A stretch of DNA of 64,000 nucleotides from Chryseolinea sp. H1M3-3 (lineage in GTDB: Bacteria > Bacteroidota > Bacteroidia > Cytophagales > Cyclobacteriaceae): NCBI RefSeq assembly GCF_029360725.1, contig NZ_JARKMY010000001.1:992001-1056000 (forward strand), written 5' to 3'. Positions 8,310-17,141 of the stretch are shown one piece after another. How positions within the stretch are numbered: the first letter of the stretch is position 1; every line of letters begins with the position of its first letter. The position numbers and the translations under genes are program-made. The notes under the pieces are model-generated. The model was not told the origin of the DNA. It saw only the letters and a list, made by a program, of their open reading frames with translations, and made no database searches.

Positions 8310-9293
8310 ATGATGACTTCATTGAATACAATACGGCCTAGGAGAAACCGGAAGAGTAATACCATTCGCTCGATGGTGGCAGAAACAACCGTAACAACAA
8401 ATGATTTTATATATCCCTTATTTCTGGTAGATGGAAAAAGCCAGAAAGTAGAAATCAGCTCAATGCCCGGAATTTTCAGGTTATCCATTGATTTAATGTT
8501 AAAGGAAATTGAAGAATGCATGAACCTTGGGGTACGTGCGTTTGATATTTTTCCAGCAGTAGAGGACCAGCACAAAGATCGGACAGCCACAAAAAGTTAT
8601 GATTCTAGTTTTTTTTACCTGAAAGCATTGAAGGAAATAAAAAAACAATTTCCCGAAGCCTGTATTATGACCGATGTCGCAATGGATCCGTACAGTTCCG
8701 ATGGGCATGACGGATTGGTAAAAGATGGCAGAATTTTGAATGATGAAACGTTAGAAATCCTGGGTAAAATGGCCCTGGCGCAGGCCGAAACTGGTATCGA
8801 TATTCTTGGGCCTTCCGATATGATGGATGGCCGTGTTGGATATATTCGAACGTTATTAGATAAAAATGGGTATACCGACGTTTCCATTATGAGCTATACC
8901 GCGAAATATAGCAGTGGTTTTTACAATCCTTTTCGTGAAGCGCTGGATTCAGCGCCGAAGTTTGGTGATAAAAAAACTTATCAAATGAATCCCGCTAACC
9001 GCAAAGAAGCGTTAATAGAGGCGGCGCTCGACACGGAGGAGGGTGCAGATTTCTTGATGGTCAAGCCTGCGCTGGCATACTTGGATGTAATCAGATTGTT
9101 AAAAGATAATTCGTGCTTGCCTATCGCGGCTTACAACGTGAGTGGTGAGTTTTCAATGGTTAAAGCAGCTGCACAAAAAGGTTGGTTGGATGGCGACCGC
9201 GTGATGAATGAAATCCTTTTGAGTATTAAACGTGCGGGGGCTGATATTATCTTGACATACTTTGCAAAGGAATTTGCTGCAAAAAAAATCTAA
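8310..9293 (+). CDS. hemB: Delta-aminolevulinic acid dehydratase (porphobilinogen synthase)
   Basis: HemB condenses two 5-aminolevulinate molecules to porphobilinogen in haem and cobalamin precursor synthesis. The two Schiff-base lysines are K199 (MSYTAKYSSGFYNPFR) and K252 (FLMVKPALAYLD). The metal-site segment reads DVAMDPYSSDGHDG, with aspartates and alanine in place of the three cysteines of zinc enzymes. This is therefore the magnesium-type enzyme and should not need catalytic zinc. The length of 327 aa is usual. A sensor kinase gene begins 10 bases after the stop on the same strand, so read-through is likely. Confidence 0.95.
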   Translation: MMTSLNTIRPRRNRKSNTIRSMVAETTVTTNDFIYPLFLVDGKSQKVEISSMPGIFRLSIDLMLKEIEECMNLGVRAFDIFPAVEDQHKDRTATKSYDSSFFYLKALKEIKKQFPEACIMTDVAMDPYSSDGHDGLVKDGRILNDETLEILGKMALAQAETGIDILGPSDMMDGRVGYIRTLLDKNGYTDVSIMSYTAKYSSGFYNPFREALDSAPKFGDKKTYQMNPANRKEALIEAALDTEEGADFLMVKPALAYLDVIRLLKDNSCLPIAAYNVSGEFSMVKAAAQKGWLDGDRVMNEILLSIKRAGADIILTYFAKEFAAKKI

Positions 9294-9303
9294 TTCATTC
9301 CTC

Positions 9304-11292
9304 ATGTACAGGATACTCCTGTTTGTTTCCTTTATAACGGGCAGCCTCTTGTCTTCCGCACAGACTTTGCAACTAACGGATATCGGTAAGATCCAGGTAA
9401 ATGGACAACTAGGATATCTCCGGGATGACTCACAGTCATTGACTACAGACGACGTTAAAAACATGACGTTCATGTCAATCAATACTAAATATGCGCCCAA
9501 TCTTGGATTCGACCGTGCCGCGCATTGGTTTAAACTGGAAGTAAACAATGTATCTGCATCGGCTGAATGGCTGCTCGAAGTAGCTTATTCTCCCTTAGAC
9601 CAAATTGATCTCTACATGGTCGATAAAGATGGAACTCCTATTCATAGAACCTCCGGCGATCACTTTCCTATTACAGCACGTGATCTTCCGCATCGACATC
9701 CAATTTTCGCTTTCGAAATTTTGCCCGGGCAAACACGCGATATTTTCCTGCGTGTACAGACCATTTCCTCCGTTCAGGTGCCAATAATTTTCTGGCATCG
9801 TGACGGCTTTCTGAAGACATCGTATAAAGTTCAACTACTCAATGGGCTTTTCTATGGAGCGATGGTACTGATGATTTTGTACCAGCTATTTTTATTTTTT
9901 TCAGTTCGTGACAAAATCACGTTCTACTATGTGCTCACACTGGTCACCATGGTAAATGTGGTAGCATTCTTTCAGGGATATTCATTCCTGTATTTATATC
10001 CTGACTACCCGAAGTTTAATGACATTCTCGCGATGGTTACGGGCCCTTTTTTCCTTGTTTCCTCAACGTTGCTGACCCGAGCATTCTTGAATTTGCGGCA
10101 CTTCAGCAACTTACTCGATAAACTGCTATTGGGAAATATGGTACTCGACCTTGGTGTGGCCCTGCTCATGGCAGTCTTCTTCAGAAAAATTTCATTCCAA
10201 TACCATAACTATCTCATTTTTATCCATTGCTTGCTGGCATTAATTTCTGCCGGATATTGTTTTCATAAAAAATACAAACCAGCCCGATACTACCTTATTG
10301 CTTGGTTTACCGTTTTAGTGGCCGCTGGAATTTTTACCATCAGCAGCGTTGGATTTATGCCCGGGTATTTGAGTACAAATTATATGGGATTGATGGGCGG
10401 CTGCATTCTGCAAATGTTGTTCATATCCTTTGCCCTAGGCGATCGATGGAGTACGTTAGAAAAAGAAAATCAAGAAGCCAAGGAAGCTGAACTCGATCGG
10501 GAGCATAAAGAAAAAATTCTCCTCGAAGAGGAAGTTAAAATCCGGACCGTAGAAATCCAGCAGCAAAATGTACAGTTGGAGGAGGTTAATCATGTGAAAG
10601 ACAAACTTCTCTCCGTTGTATCACATGATATCCGTGGACCTTTAGGCTCGCTTCATCTGGCGTTGAATTTGGTAAAAAGTGGATCAATGACAGCAGATGA
10701 GTTCCAAAAAGTAACAGAAGGATTAGAAGCACGATTAACGCATACAACGGAGTTCATCGATAATTTATTGCAGTGGGCAAAACTTCAAATGCGAGGTGAA
10801 ACGTTCGAACCCGATCGGCTGGATCTCGGCAAACTCGCAGAAGAATCAGTTGCCCTGCTCGAACCTGAATGTTCGCAAAAAAATATTCGAATAAAGAATC
10901 ATATCCAGGGTCCCTTAGAAGCCTATGCCGACGTGAATATGATTCGTAGCGTTTTCCGGAATTTACTAACCAACGCTGTTAAGTTTACAAAGCCTAACGG
11001 AACCATTTCGATCGGAGCTTATCGTGTGGATCTTAAAATAATTATTTCAGTCGCCGATAGTGGGGTTGGAATTCCTGAGAAAAACAGAAACAAACTTTTT
11101 ACCATTTCAAGTGTCACAACCCAAGGAACGAAGCAAGAAAAAGGAACGGGCCTCGGACTTTTACTTTGTAAGGAATTTGTCGAAAAAAATGGCGGGAGCA
11201 TTTGGTTCGAAACTGAAGATGGAAAGGGAACAACCTTTTATTTTTCCCTGCCTGAATTTGTTGAAGAATCGCGCAGCGCCCAAGCCAATTAA
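9304..11292 (+). CDS. 7TMR-DISM sensor histidine kinase
   Basis: The 662-aa sensor kinase starts at ATG 9304 with a signal peptide that ends near LLSSAQ; an in-frame TTG at 9262 lies inside hemB and is rejected. A periplasmic 7TMR-DISMED2 sensor domain fills about residues 25-160 and seven membrane helices span about 170-385. A coiled coil follows, then a HisKA domain with the phospho-acceptor H441 in VSHDIRGPLG. The HATPase domain has NAVKFTKPNG (N box), DSGVGIP (G1) and GTGLGLLL (G2). No response regulator gene is adjacent, so it is an orphan kinase. The next gene is a membrane-embedded AraC regulator 80 bases downstream. The DISMED2 domain suggests carbohydrate sensing, but no ligand is known. 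Confidence 0.9.
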   Translation: MYRILLFVSFITGSLLSSAQTLQLTDIGKIQVNGQLGYLRDDSQSLTTDDVKNMTFMSINTKYAPNLGFDRAAHWFKLEVNNVSASAEWLLEVAYSPLDQIDLYMVDKDGTPIHRTSGDHFPITARDLPHRHPIFAFEILPGQTRDIFLRVQTISSVQVPIIFWHRDGFLKTSYKVQLLNGLFYGAMVLMILYQLFLFFSVRDKITFYYVLTLVTMVNVVAFFQGYSFLYLYPDYPKFNDILAMVTGPFFLVSSTLLTRAFLNLRHFSNLLDKLLLGNMVLDLGVALLMAVFFRKISFQYHNYLIFIHCLLALISAGYCFHKKYKPARYYLIAWFTVLVAAGIFTISSVGFMPGYLSTNYMGLMGGCILQMLFISFALGDRWSTLEKENQEAKEAELDREHKEKILLEEEVKIRTVEIQQQNVQLEEVNHVKDKLLSVVSHDIRGPLGSLHLALNLVKSGSMTADEFQKVTEGLEARLTHTTEFIDNLLQWAKLQMRGETFEPDRLDLGKLAEESVALLEPECSQKNIRIKNHIQGPLEAYADVNMIRSVFRNLLTNAVKFTKPNGTISIGAYRVDLKIIISVADSGVGIPEKNRNKLFTISSVTTQGTKQEKGTGLGLLLCKEFVEKNGGSIWFETEDGKGTTFYFSLPEFVEESRSAQAN

Positions 11293-11372
11293 TGTCTCTG
11301 GTGTAATCGAAGGGACAACTCGCACAAAATTTTGTACGTTGTATATTCGTACTTCTATTTTTATTGATTGCA

Positions 11373-12524
11373 ATGCCTTACCGGATTGACCTGTTCGCTG
11401 TATTTATATTTTTAGGCATCGTCCAGGGCATTTTTCTGTGCGTATTTTTCTTACTCAAGGAACACAGAAAAAATAAATCAAATCTCTTTCACGGATTAAT
11501 GTTATTGAGCATTGTCGCGTGCATTACTGAGATCTTTCTGATGTATACCGGATACATCATACATTATTTGTATCTCGTCGATTTTTCAGAAGCTTTGGGA
11601 TTGGCGATCGGTCCCTCATTTTATTTACTTGTCGTCAGCTTAACAACAGGAAAATTATCCTGGAAAAATTATTTACATCTCGCCTTTCCGGTAGTTTATT
11701 TTTTTCTGCAATTACCTTTTTTGGTTCTTCCTGAGGATGCAAAATATAACGCGTGGATTGGATCCTATCATCCTGGTTTGGAAGCCAGGCTATTTGATTA
11801 TGATTATGACCCTCGCCTATTTTGGGTTACAGATAATTGTACCGAAATCTCTTTACTCAGTTTATTCCTCTACAGTACGTTGGGACTTACAGAAATATAT
11901 AAGGCATTTAAAAGAAGGAACGAGTCCTTTTGGCATCCCGTCACCGGTGTCTTGAAGTTTTTACGATGGGAAGTTTTTATAATTGCCTCCGCTGCTTTAG
12001 GGATCCTAATCGTAAAACTGTTTCATGATCACGACACTGGCGATCATCTTTTTGCGTCTTACATAACAGTTACAATTTACTTGACCAGTTTTCGAATTAT
12101 CAGCCATTCAGGATTCTTTACACAAGCCCCGTTGACCGAAAATCAAAAATACAAAAACTCGTCAGTTAGCGGGGAACATCAAAGGGAGCTGCTTATTAAA
12201 TTGAATTATTTAATGACGAGCAAGAAACCCTTCCTAAATTCCGATTTTTCATTGCCGGAATTGGCTCATCAGTTGGGGACAACGATTCATACTTTGTCCC
12301 AAACAATTAATGAAGGACTAGGAAAAAGCTTCTTTGAAATGGTGGCCGAGTATCGTGTGAAAGAAGCGAAGCATTTACTAGTAGACAAACCGAACATTAA
12401 AGTGGAAGAAATTGCCGAACAAGTTGGCTACAATTCAAAATCCTCCTTTAACACGGCTTTTAAAAAGCTTACAGGTTCCACACCTTCCGAATATAGGCTA
12501 GCCAAAACCAAGTTTGTAAAGTAA
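11373..12524 (+). CDS. AraC-family transcriptional regulator with N-terminal membrane domain
   Basis: The 383-aa protein has six to seven hydrophobic helices in residues 5-250. A soluble AraC/XylS DNA-binding domain follows at about 275-380, where LAHQLGTTIHTLSQTINE forms the first helix-turn-helix and VEEIAEQVGYNSKSSFNTAFKK the second. The second one carries the conserved GYNSKSSFNTAFKKLTG signature. Membrane-bound AraC proteins of this layout are frequent in Bacteroidota and presumably sense an envelope signal, with DNA contacted from the membrane. ATG 11373 is preferred over TTG 11364. The target genes are unknown; it follows the orphan histidine kinase in the same direction. Confidence 0.85.
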   Translation: MPYRIDLFAVFIFLGIVQGIFLCVFFLLKEHRKNKSNLFHGLMLLSIVACITEIFLMYTGYIIHYLYLVDFSEALGLAIGPSFYLLVVSLTTGKLSWKNYLHLAFPVVYFFLQLPFLVLPEDAKYNAWIGSYHPGLEARLFDYDYDPRLFWVTDNCTEISLLSLFLYSTLGLTEIYKAFKRRNESFWHPVTGVLKFLRWEVFIIASAALGILIVKLFHDHDTGDHLFASYITVTIYLTSFRIISHSGFFTQAPLTENQKYKNSSVSGEHQRELLIKLNYLMTSKKPFLNSDFSLPELAHQLGTTIHTLSQTINEGLGKSFFEMVAEYRVKEAKHLLVDKPNIKVEEIAEQVGYNSKSSFNTAFKKLTGSTPSEYRLAKTKFVK

Positions 12525-12686
12525 CTTCATTCCGGTAAAGCCGAATTTCGGCTGTTGCCAGTGCCTTTTTATAAAGTCGAACGCCCAAATTATAAAATCA
12601 ATCGTGCTCTTCTCACTGATGTGTAATCTTTGGATCGGTAATCTGTCGCTAATTGGCAGGCATTTTTACATCCTTAACACTTTGTC

Positions 12687-13874
12687 ATGAGAACTATGTT
12701 ATCTACCCCGCAGTCAGTTATTATCGATGTAACCGGGCGTCGTCACGACTTGGATTGGCTCCGGTTTATTGCCATCGTCATTTTATTATTCTTTCACACA
12801 GGCATGCTTTTCAATCCCTGGGACTGGCACATCAAAAATAATGAGACCAGCGAAAGCTTTCGCTATTGGATGAGTTGGCTTCATTTCTGGCGGATGCCGC
12901 TGCTGCTTTTTATTTCCGGGGCCGGTACATATATGGCATTGGGAAAAAGATCTCCCGGGCAATTTGCTAAAGAAAGGATTACACGCCTTTTTATTCCATT
13001 AGTCTTCGGAATATTTGTGATAGTACCGCCGCAGATTTACTACGAGCACATCAGGGAATACAATAGTTACTGGGACTTCTATAAAACAGTCTTTGAATTT
13101 AAACCTTACCCCGATGGAAGTTTCAGCTGGCATCACTTATGGTTTATCGCGTACTTGTTGGTGTACTCATTGATAGCCATTCCATTTCTAATTTTTTTCC
13201 GTTCAACTGGCTCACGCCCTGTTAAGGAAAAAATTTTTAAGATTTTTTCAAGTCCAGCCGGAATTCTTTTTGTTCCGGCGGCGATTATTTTAATCACGCA
13301 AATACTTTTAAGACCCTATTTTCCCGAGCAGACACACGCTTTGATAGACGACTGGGCTTATTTTACGTTTTACCTTTGTTTTTTTCTGTTTGGAATAATT
13401 TGTTATTCAAATCCACTATTGTGGGAGTCTATTGGAAGAAATCGAAAACATCTTTTGGTAAGTATGGTGGTGCTACTGATTCCATTTTACATTCTCTACT
13501 TTCACTTACGAGAGCTAATACAACTGCCTTGGACTTTTGATACGGTGGAAACCGCCTTTGATGTAACTGCGATTTTTGTGAGTTGGTCCACGGTGATTAC
13601 CATCATTGCTTATGGTCAACATTACCTGAACAAATCACATCCATGGCTAAGCAAGATCAACGAAGGTTTATATCCCTTTTATATCCTTCATCAAACGGCC
13701 ATCATCTTTATTGGATTCTATATTTGCCAATTATCCTGGGGTATCGCGGCGAAATTTTGGGTCATTGCAATCTTGACGCTCATCACTTGCATTATTTTTT
13801 ACCTGTTGATTATTCGACCATTTAACCCCATGCGTTTCTTATTTGGAATGAAAAAAATAAAAGTTAATAGCTGA
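12687..13874 (+). CDS. Acyltransferase family 3 membrane protein (OpgC-like)
   Basis: The 395-aa integral membrane protein begins with the family hallmark RRHDLDWLRFIAI, followed by about ten hydrophobic segments. The motif FHTGMLFNPWDWH in the first helix pair and the SWHHLWFIAYLLVY segment fit acyltransferase 3 proteins of the OpgC/MdoC branch. That branch moves succinyl or acetyl groups onto periplasmic glucans or other glycans. No glucan synthase (opgG/opgH) is nearby, so the substrate cannot be assigned. It is convergent with ruvB, with 77 bases between the two stop codons. Confidence 0.8.
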   Translation: MRTMLSTPQSVIIDVTGRRHDLDWLRFIAIVILLFFHTGMLFNPWDWHIKNNETSESFRYWMSWLHFWRMPLLLFISGAGTYMALGKRSPGQFAKERITRLFIPLVFGIFVIVPPQIYYEHIREYNSYWDFYKTVFEFKPYPDGSFSWHHLWFIAYLLVYSLIAIPFLIFFRSTGSRPVKEKIFKIFSSPAGILFVPAAIILITQILLRPYFPEQTHALIDDWAYFTFYLCFFLFGIICYSNPLLWESIGRNRKHLLVSMVVLLIPFYILYFHLRELIQLPWTFDTVETAFDVTAIFVSWSTVITIIAYGQHYLNKSHPWLSKINEGLYPFYILHQTAIIFIGFYICQLSWGIAAKFWVIAILTLITCIIFYLLIIRPFNPMRFLFGMKKIKVNS

Positions 13875-13951
13875 CCCGGACTGGGATAGAAAGCCATCGT
13901 CCTGGATATCTCAAATCGTGAGGAATATGTCAACAACTATTGACGCTGCAA

Positions 13952-14989
13952 TTATATCGAATCAAAAAGCCCTGGTAGCTTCGAAGAAGGCGGCGCTATC
14001 TTTAAATGTTTATACGCGCGGTCCGCGGCCTCCCGGCCACGTGAAGTACGTTTTATGTATCCTTCCTGTATCAAGAAAGGTTCATACATTTCTTCTATTG
14101 TTTCTGCTTCTTCACCTACTGCTGTGGCTATCGTGTTTAGTCCGACGGGACCCCCTTTGAACTTTTCAATTATCGTGAGCAAAATTCTGTTATCCATCTC
14201 GTCCAGCCCATTTTGATCCACATCCAATGCCTTAAGCGCAAGTTGGGCAATGGCCATGGTTATAATTCCATTACCCTTAATTTGTGCAAAGTCACGAGTT
14301 CTTCGTAAAAGGTTGTTCGCGATGCGAGGAGTACCACGACTCCTTCGGGCAATCTCGAATGCTGCGTCGTCGTCAATCGGTGTTGTTAAAATGTGCGCTG
14401 AACGTTTAACAATTTTTGTGAGCAGCGTCGAGTCATAATATTCCAGCCTTGCATTAATGCCAAACCTTGCCCTGAGCGGAGAAGTAAGAAGCCCCGCGCG
14501 TGTAGTGGCACCGATAAGTGTAAATGGATTTAGTCCGATTTGTACCGACCTCGCATTAGGTCCGGAGTCCAACATAATGTCAATACGAAAATCTTCCATC
14601 GCGGAATAAAGATATTCCTCCACAATAGGATTTAACCGGTGAATCTCATCAATAAACAAGACATCATGCGACTCAAGGTTGGTTAGCAAACCTGCCAAAT
14701 CGCTAGGCTTATCGAGTACCGGCCCGGATGTAATTTTAATATTCGTACCCAGTTCATTGGCAATGATATGAGACAGGGTAGTTTTGCCAAGGCCGGGAGG
14801 TCCATGCAAGAGGACGTGATCCAGCGATTCACCGCGCTGTTTTGCAGCCAGTACAAAAATCTTAATGTTGTCAACAATCTTTTGTTGCCCTGTAAAATCT
14901 TCAAAAGAAAGTGGCCGAAGCGCTTTTTCTACTTCCCGTTCTTCTCCGCTGAGAGATGCACTATCGCCTTTCAGATAATCTTCACGCAT
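13952..14989 (-). CDS. ruvB: Holliday junction branch migration DNA helicase RuvB
   Basis: RuvB is the hexameric AAA+ motor that, with RuvA, drives Holliday junction branch migration. The 345-aa sequence shows [17 protein letters not shown] at the N terminus, Walker [14 protein letters not shown] and Walker [10 protein letters not shown]. Sensor 1 reads IGATTRAG, and the C-terminal winged helix includes a GLNTIA segment with [10 protein letters not shown]. ruvA and ruvC are not in the window. The gene is monocistronic here, convergent with the acyltransferase and divergent from apbE across 241 bases. Confidence 0.97.
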   Translation of the reverse strand: MREDYLKGDSASLSGEEREVEKALRPLSFEDFTGQQKIVDNIKIFVLAAKQRGESLDHVLLHGPPGLGKTTLSHIIANELGTNIKITSGPVLDKPSDLAGLLTNLESHDVLFIDEIHRLNPIVEEYLYSAMEDFRIDIMLDSGPNARSVQIGLNPFTLIGATTRAGLLTSPLRARFGINARLEYYDSTLLTKIVKRSAHILTTPIDDDAAFEIARRSRGTPRIANNLLRRTRDFAQIKGNGIITMAIAQLALKALDVDQNGLDEMDNRILLTIIEKFKGGPVGLNTIATAVGEEAETIEEMYEPFLIQEGYIKRTSRGREAADRAYKHLKIAPPSSKLPGLFDSI

Positions 14990-15185
14990 GGTCCATGTGA
15001 CTTTATTCGTTATACGCAGCTCTGCTACTGACTCGTTAAAGGTAAAGAAAGGATCGATAAAGGTATGAATTGTTTATTTCAGTTTTCGAATGCCTAAATC
15101 ATTTCGCAGAGCCAGTCGCATCAAAAAGTAGGGTTACAATGGCGGCTGGGCAATCAAATGAAGAATTAGCCGTCTCGCAACATTG

Positions 15186-15214
15186 TTGCATTTATAAATA
15201 AATCTATATCTTGC
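15186..15214 (+). promoter_or_regulatory. Predicted promoter of apbE (TTG / TATCTTGC)
   Basis: A TTG at 15186-15188 and a TATCTTGC box at 15207-15214 are separated by 18 bases, close to the Bacteroidota pattern TTG-N17-23-TAnnTTTG (two mismatches in the -7 box). The box ends 16 bases before the apbE start codon in the 241-base region shared with the divergent ruvB. No comparable element was found for ruvB in that region. Confidence 0.4.
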
Positions 15215-15230
15215 GCATCTTTAAAAAAAC

Positions 15231-16262
15231 ATGGACAATCGAAAGAAAAATATCATCTACTCTGCGCTATTGTTCATCGCTATTGTTGCCGTATGGTTCT
15301 ATCGTAAAAACCAGGTTCAAGAACCGCTCAAGGTAGAAGGTCAAACTATGGGAACTACCTACCATATAACCTACTTTGATAAGCACAAAAGAAATTTTAA
15401 AACTTCAATCGATTCCCTGCTATCAGTGGTAAATAAGTCCATCAACAATTACGATCCGACGTCTGAAGTTTCCCAGTTTAACAAAAGTGAGCAAGGTATT
15501 GCGATAAGTCTCCCATACCTTCTTCCGCCCATTCAAAAGGCGCAAGAAGTTTTTCAGGCGTCCAACGGTGCGTTTGATGTTACGGTCATGCCGCTGGTAA
15601 ACGCCTGGGGATTTGGTGCCGGCAAGCAACTCAATCCGGATAGTGCGCAGGTAGATTCTTTAAAATCTTTTGTGGGGTTTGATAAAATCCGATTTACAAG
15701 AGATAGCGTGATCAAATCAGAACCAAAAGTTCAGTTGGATTTTGGTGGAATTGGTCAGGGTTATGGCGCTGATGTTATTGCAGATTTTCTAAAATCTAAA
15801 GGCATCAATAATATGCTCGTCGAACTGGGCGGAGAAGGAATGGCGTTGGGTAAAAATTTGAAATCCGGAAAATCGTGGGAGCTCGGTATACTGGACCCAA
15901 ATTCCACTTATGAAAATCAGTTTTTTAAAGCGTATGTATCATTATCCGATAAGTCTTTCACGACCTCCGGAAATTATTTTAACTATCGCGAAATTGACGG
16001 TAAAAAATATTCTCATACTATAGATCCCGCAACAGGCTACCCTGCACAACGCGCCATTCTAAGTGCCTCTGTCTTTACAACGGACTGCATAACAGCCGAC
16101 GCTTGGGGAACGGCCCTCATGGTGATGGGTCACGAAAAAGCAATTGCGTTATTAAAAAATCATCCGGGGCTAGACGTTCTTTTGATTTACACAAACGCTG
16201 AAGGTAAAATGGAAACATTCATTACCCCAGGAATCAAACCTTTTGTAAAGTTAGAACCTTAG
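15231..16262 (+). CDS. apbE: FAD:protein FMN transferase
   Basis: ApbE attaches FMN covalently to threonine residues of flavoproteins such as the NqrB/NqrC or RnfG subunits, using FAD and Mg2+ on the periplasmic side. The 343-aa protein has one N-terminal membrane anchor (residues 9-22) in place of a lipobox cysteine. It then shows the MGTTYHITY motif from residue 40, the LVELGGEG segment, HTIDPATGYP and the metal site TTDCITADAWGTALMVMG. All of these match active family members. The ZIP transporter gene starts seven bases after its stop. No nqr or rnf gene is present, so the target flavoprotein is elsewhere. Confidence 0.92.
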   Translation: MDNRKKNIIYSALLFIAIVAVWFYRKNQVQEPLKVEGQTMGTTYHITYFDKHKRNFKTSIDSLLSVVNKSINNYDPTSEVSQFNKSEQGIAISLPYLLPPIQKAQEVFQASNGAFDVTVMPLVNAWGFGAGKQLNPDSAQVDSLKSFVGFDKIRFTRDSVIKSEPKVQLDFGGIGQGYGADVIADFLKSKGINNMLVELGGEGMALGKNLKSGKSWELGILDPNSTYENQFFKAYVSLSDKSFTTSGNYFNYREIDGKKYSHTIDPATGYPAQRAILSASVFTTDCITADAWGTALMVMGHEKAIALLKNHPGLDVLLIYTNAEGKMETFITPGIKPFVKLEP

Positions 16263-16269
16263 AACAGCC

Positions 16270-17025
16270 ATGGTACTTAAGTTACTTGTTTTATTCTTTA
16301 CACCGCTTATTTCGGGCTTGATGATTTATTTGTTGCCCAAAAGTAAGGGAACAAATTTCAGACTACTGCTGGTCTTTGCGGGATCTTACCTTTTTGCTAT
16401 TACAGTTATTCACATACTGCCCGAGTTGTACAAACACAACCAGGAACTGGAACTCATCGGATTGTTTGTGTTAGCCGGTTTCTTTTTACAACAACTGCTG
16501 GAATATTTCACTTCCGGAATTGAACATGGCCATATCCATACGTCGGAAACTCATGTCCATGATCACAGCCATCAGTCGGTATCGGCACTGGTGCTGCTGT
16601 TTGCTTTATGCGTTCACGCTTTCCTGGAAGGAGGCATGTTGGCACAACCCCTCACAACGGGCCCGGTATATGACATGAATGCAATTCTGCTCGGCATTGC
16701 ACTACATCGGGCGCCTGCAGCTTTTGCGTTGATGACAGTTCTGGCCTTTCAATTACATTCAAGAAACAAAGCGTTGCCACATTTGATTGGCTTTTCCTTT
16801 GCGGCACCTGCGGGCCTGTTGTTAAGCACGTTTCTAACCAACCACGAAGTCCTCTCGACTGCCAGCCTCATGTATTTGTACGCCCTTGTATGCGGCAACT
16901 TTCTTCACATTTCCACAACCATCGTTTTTGAGAGCAGTCCCGGACATCGGTTTAATGCGCGGAAGATGGCGGTAGCGGTGGTAGGTGCCCTGGTGGCGGT
17001 GGCGGTGGAGTATATTTTTAAGTAA
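16270..17025 (+). CDS. ZIP-family metal transporter
   Basis: The 251-aa integral membrane protein has about eight hydrophobic helices. A cytoplasmic histidine-rich loop (HGHIHTSETHVHDHSHQS) lies between the third and fourth, as in ZIP (ZupT-like) importers of zinc or other divalent metals. The VHAFLEGG segment in the fourth helix is the pore motif, here with A-F-L-E in place of the usual N-F-P-E or D-G. A second pore motif, ALHRAPAAFAL, replaces HNIPEG, so metal selectivity may differ from ZupT. It is probably co-transcribed with apbE, from which it is separated by seven bases. Confidence 0.85.
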   Translation: MVLKLLVLFFTPLISGLMIYLLPKSKGTNFRLLLVFAGSYLFAITVIHILPELYKHNQELELIGLFVLAGFFLQQLLEYFTSGIEHGHIHTSETHVHDHSHQSVSALVLLFALCVHAFLEGGMLAQPLTTGPVYDMNAILLGIALHRAPAAFALMTVLAFQLHSRNKALPHLIGFSFAAPAGLLLSTFLTNHEVLSTASLMYLYALVCGNFLHISTTIVFESSPGHRFNARKMAVAVVGALVAVAVEYIFK

Positions 17026-17141
17026 CAGGTTAGGTTAGTTTTTTATCTGGCAATTTATTACCTACGCTTCGAATTTAAATAGGCAAAATGTAATTGCGGG
17101 TAATGACTTATAGTGACATTTTAGCCGTTAAGTTTCATGCT

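Noticed and set aside
9262-9303. Extended start of the sensor kinase inside hemB
   Set aside because: The TTG start gives a polar extension ahead of a clean signal peptide that begins at ATG 9304.
12538-12553. AGCCG/CGGCT hairpin after the AraC gene
   Set aside because: A 5-bp stem without T run is too weak to call a terminator.
14990-15230. tRNA or other structured RNA gene in the 241-base ruvB/apbE gap
   Set aside because: No cloverleaf-like arms or T-loop sequence; only a possible apbE promoter is seen.
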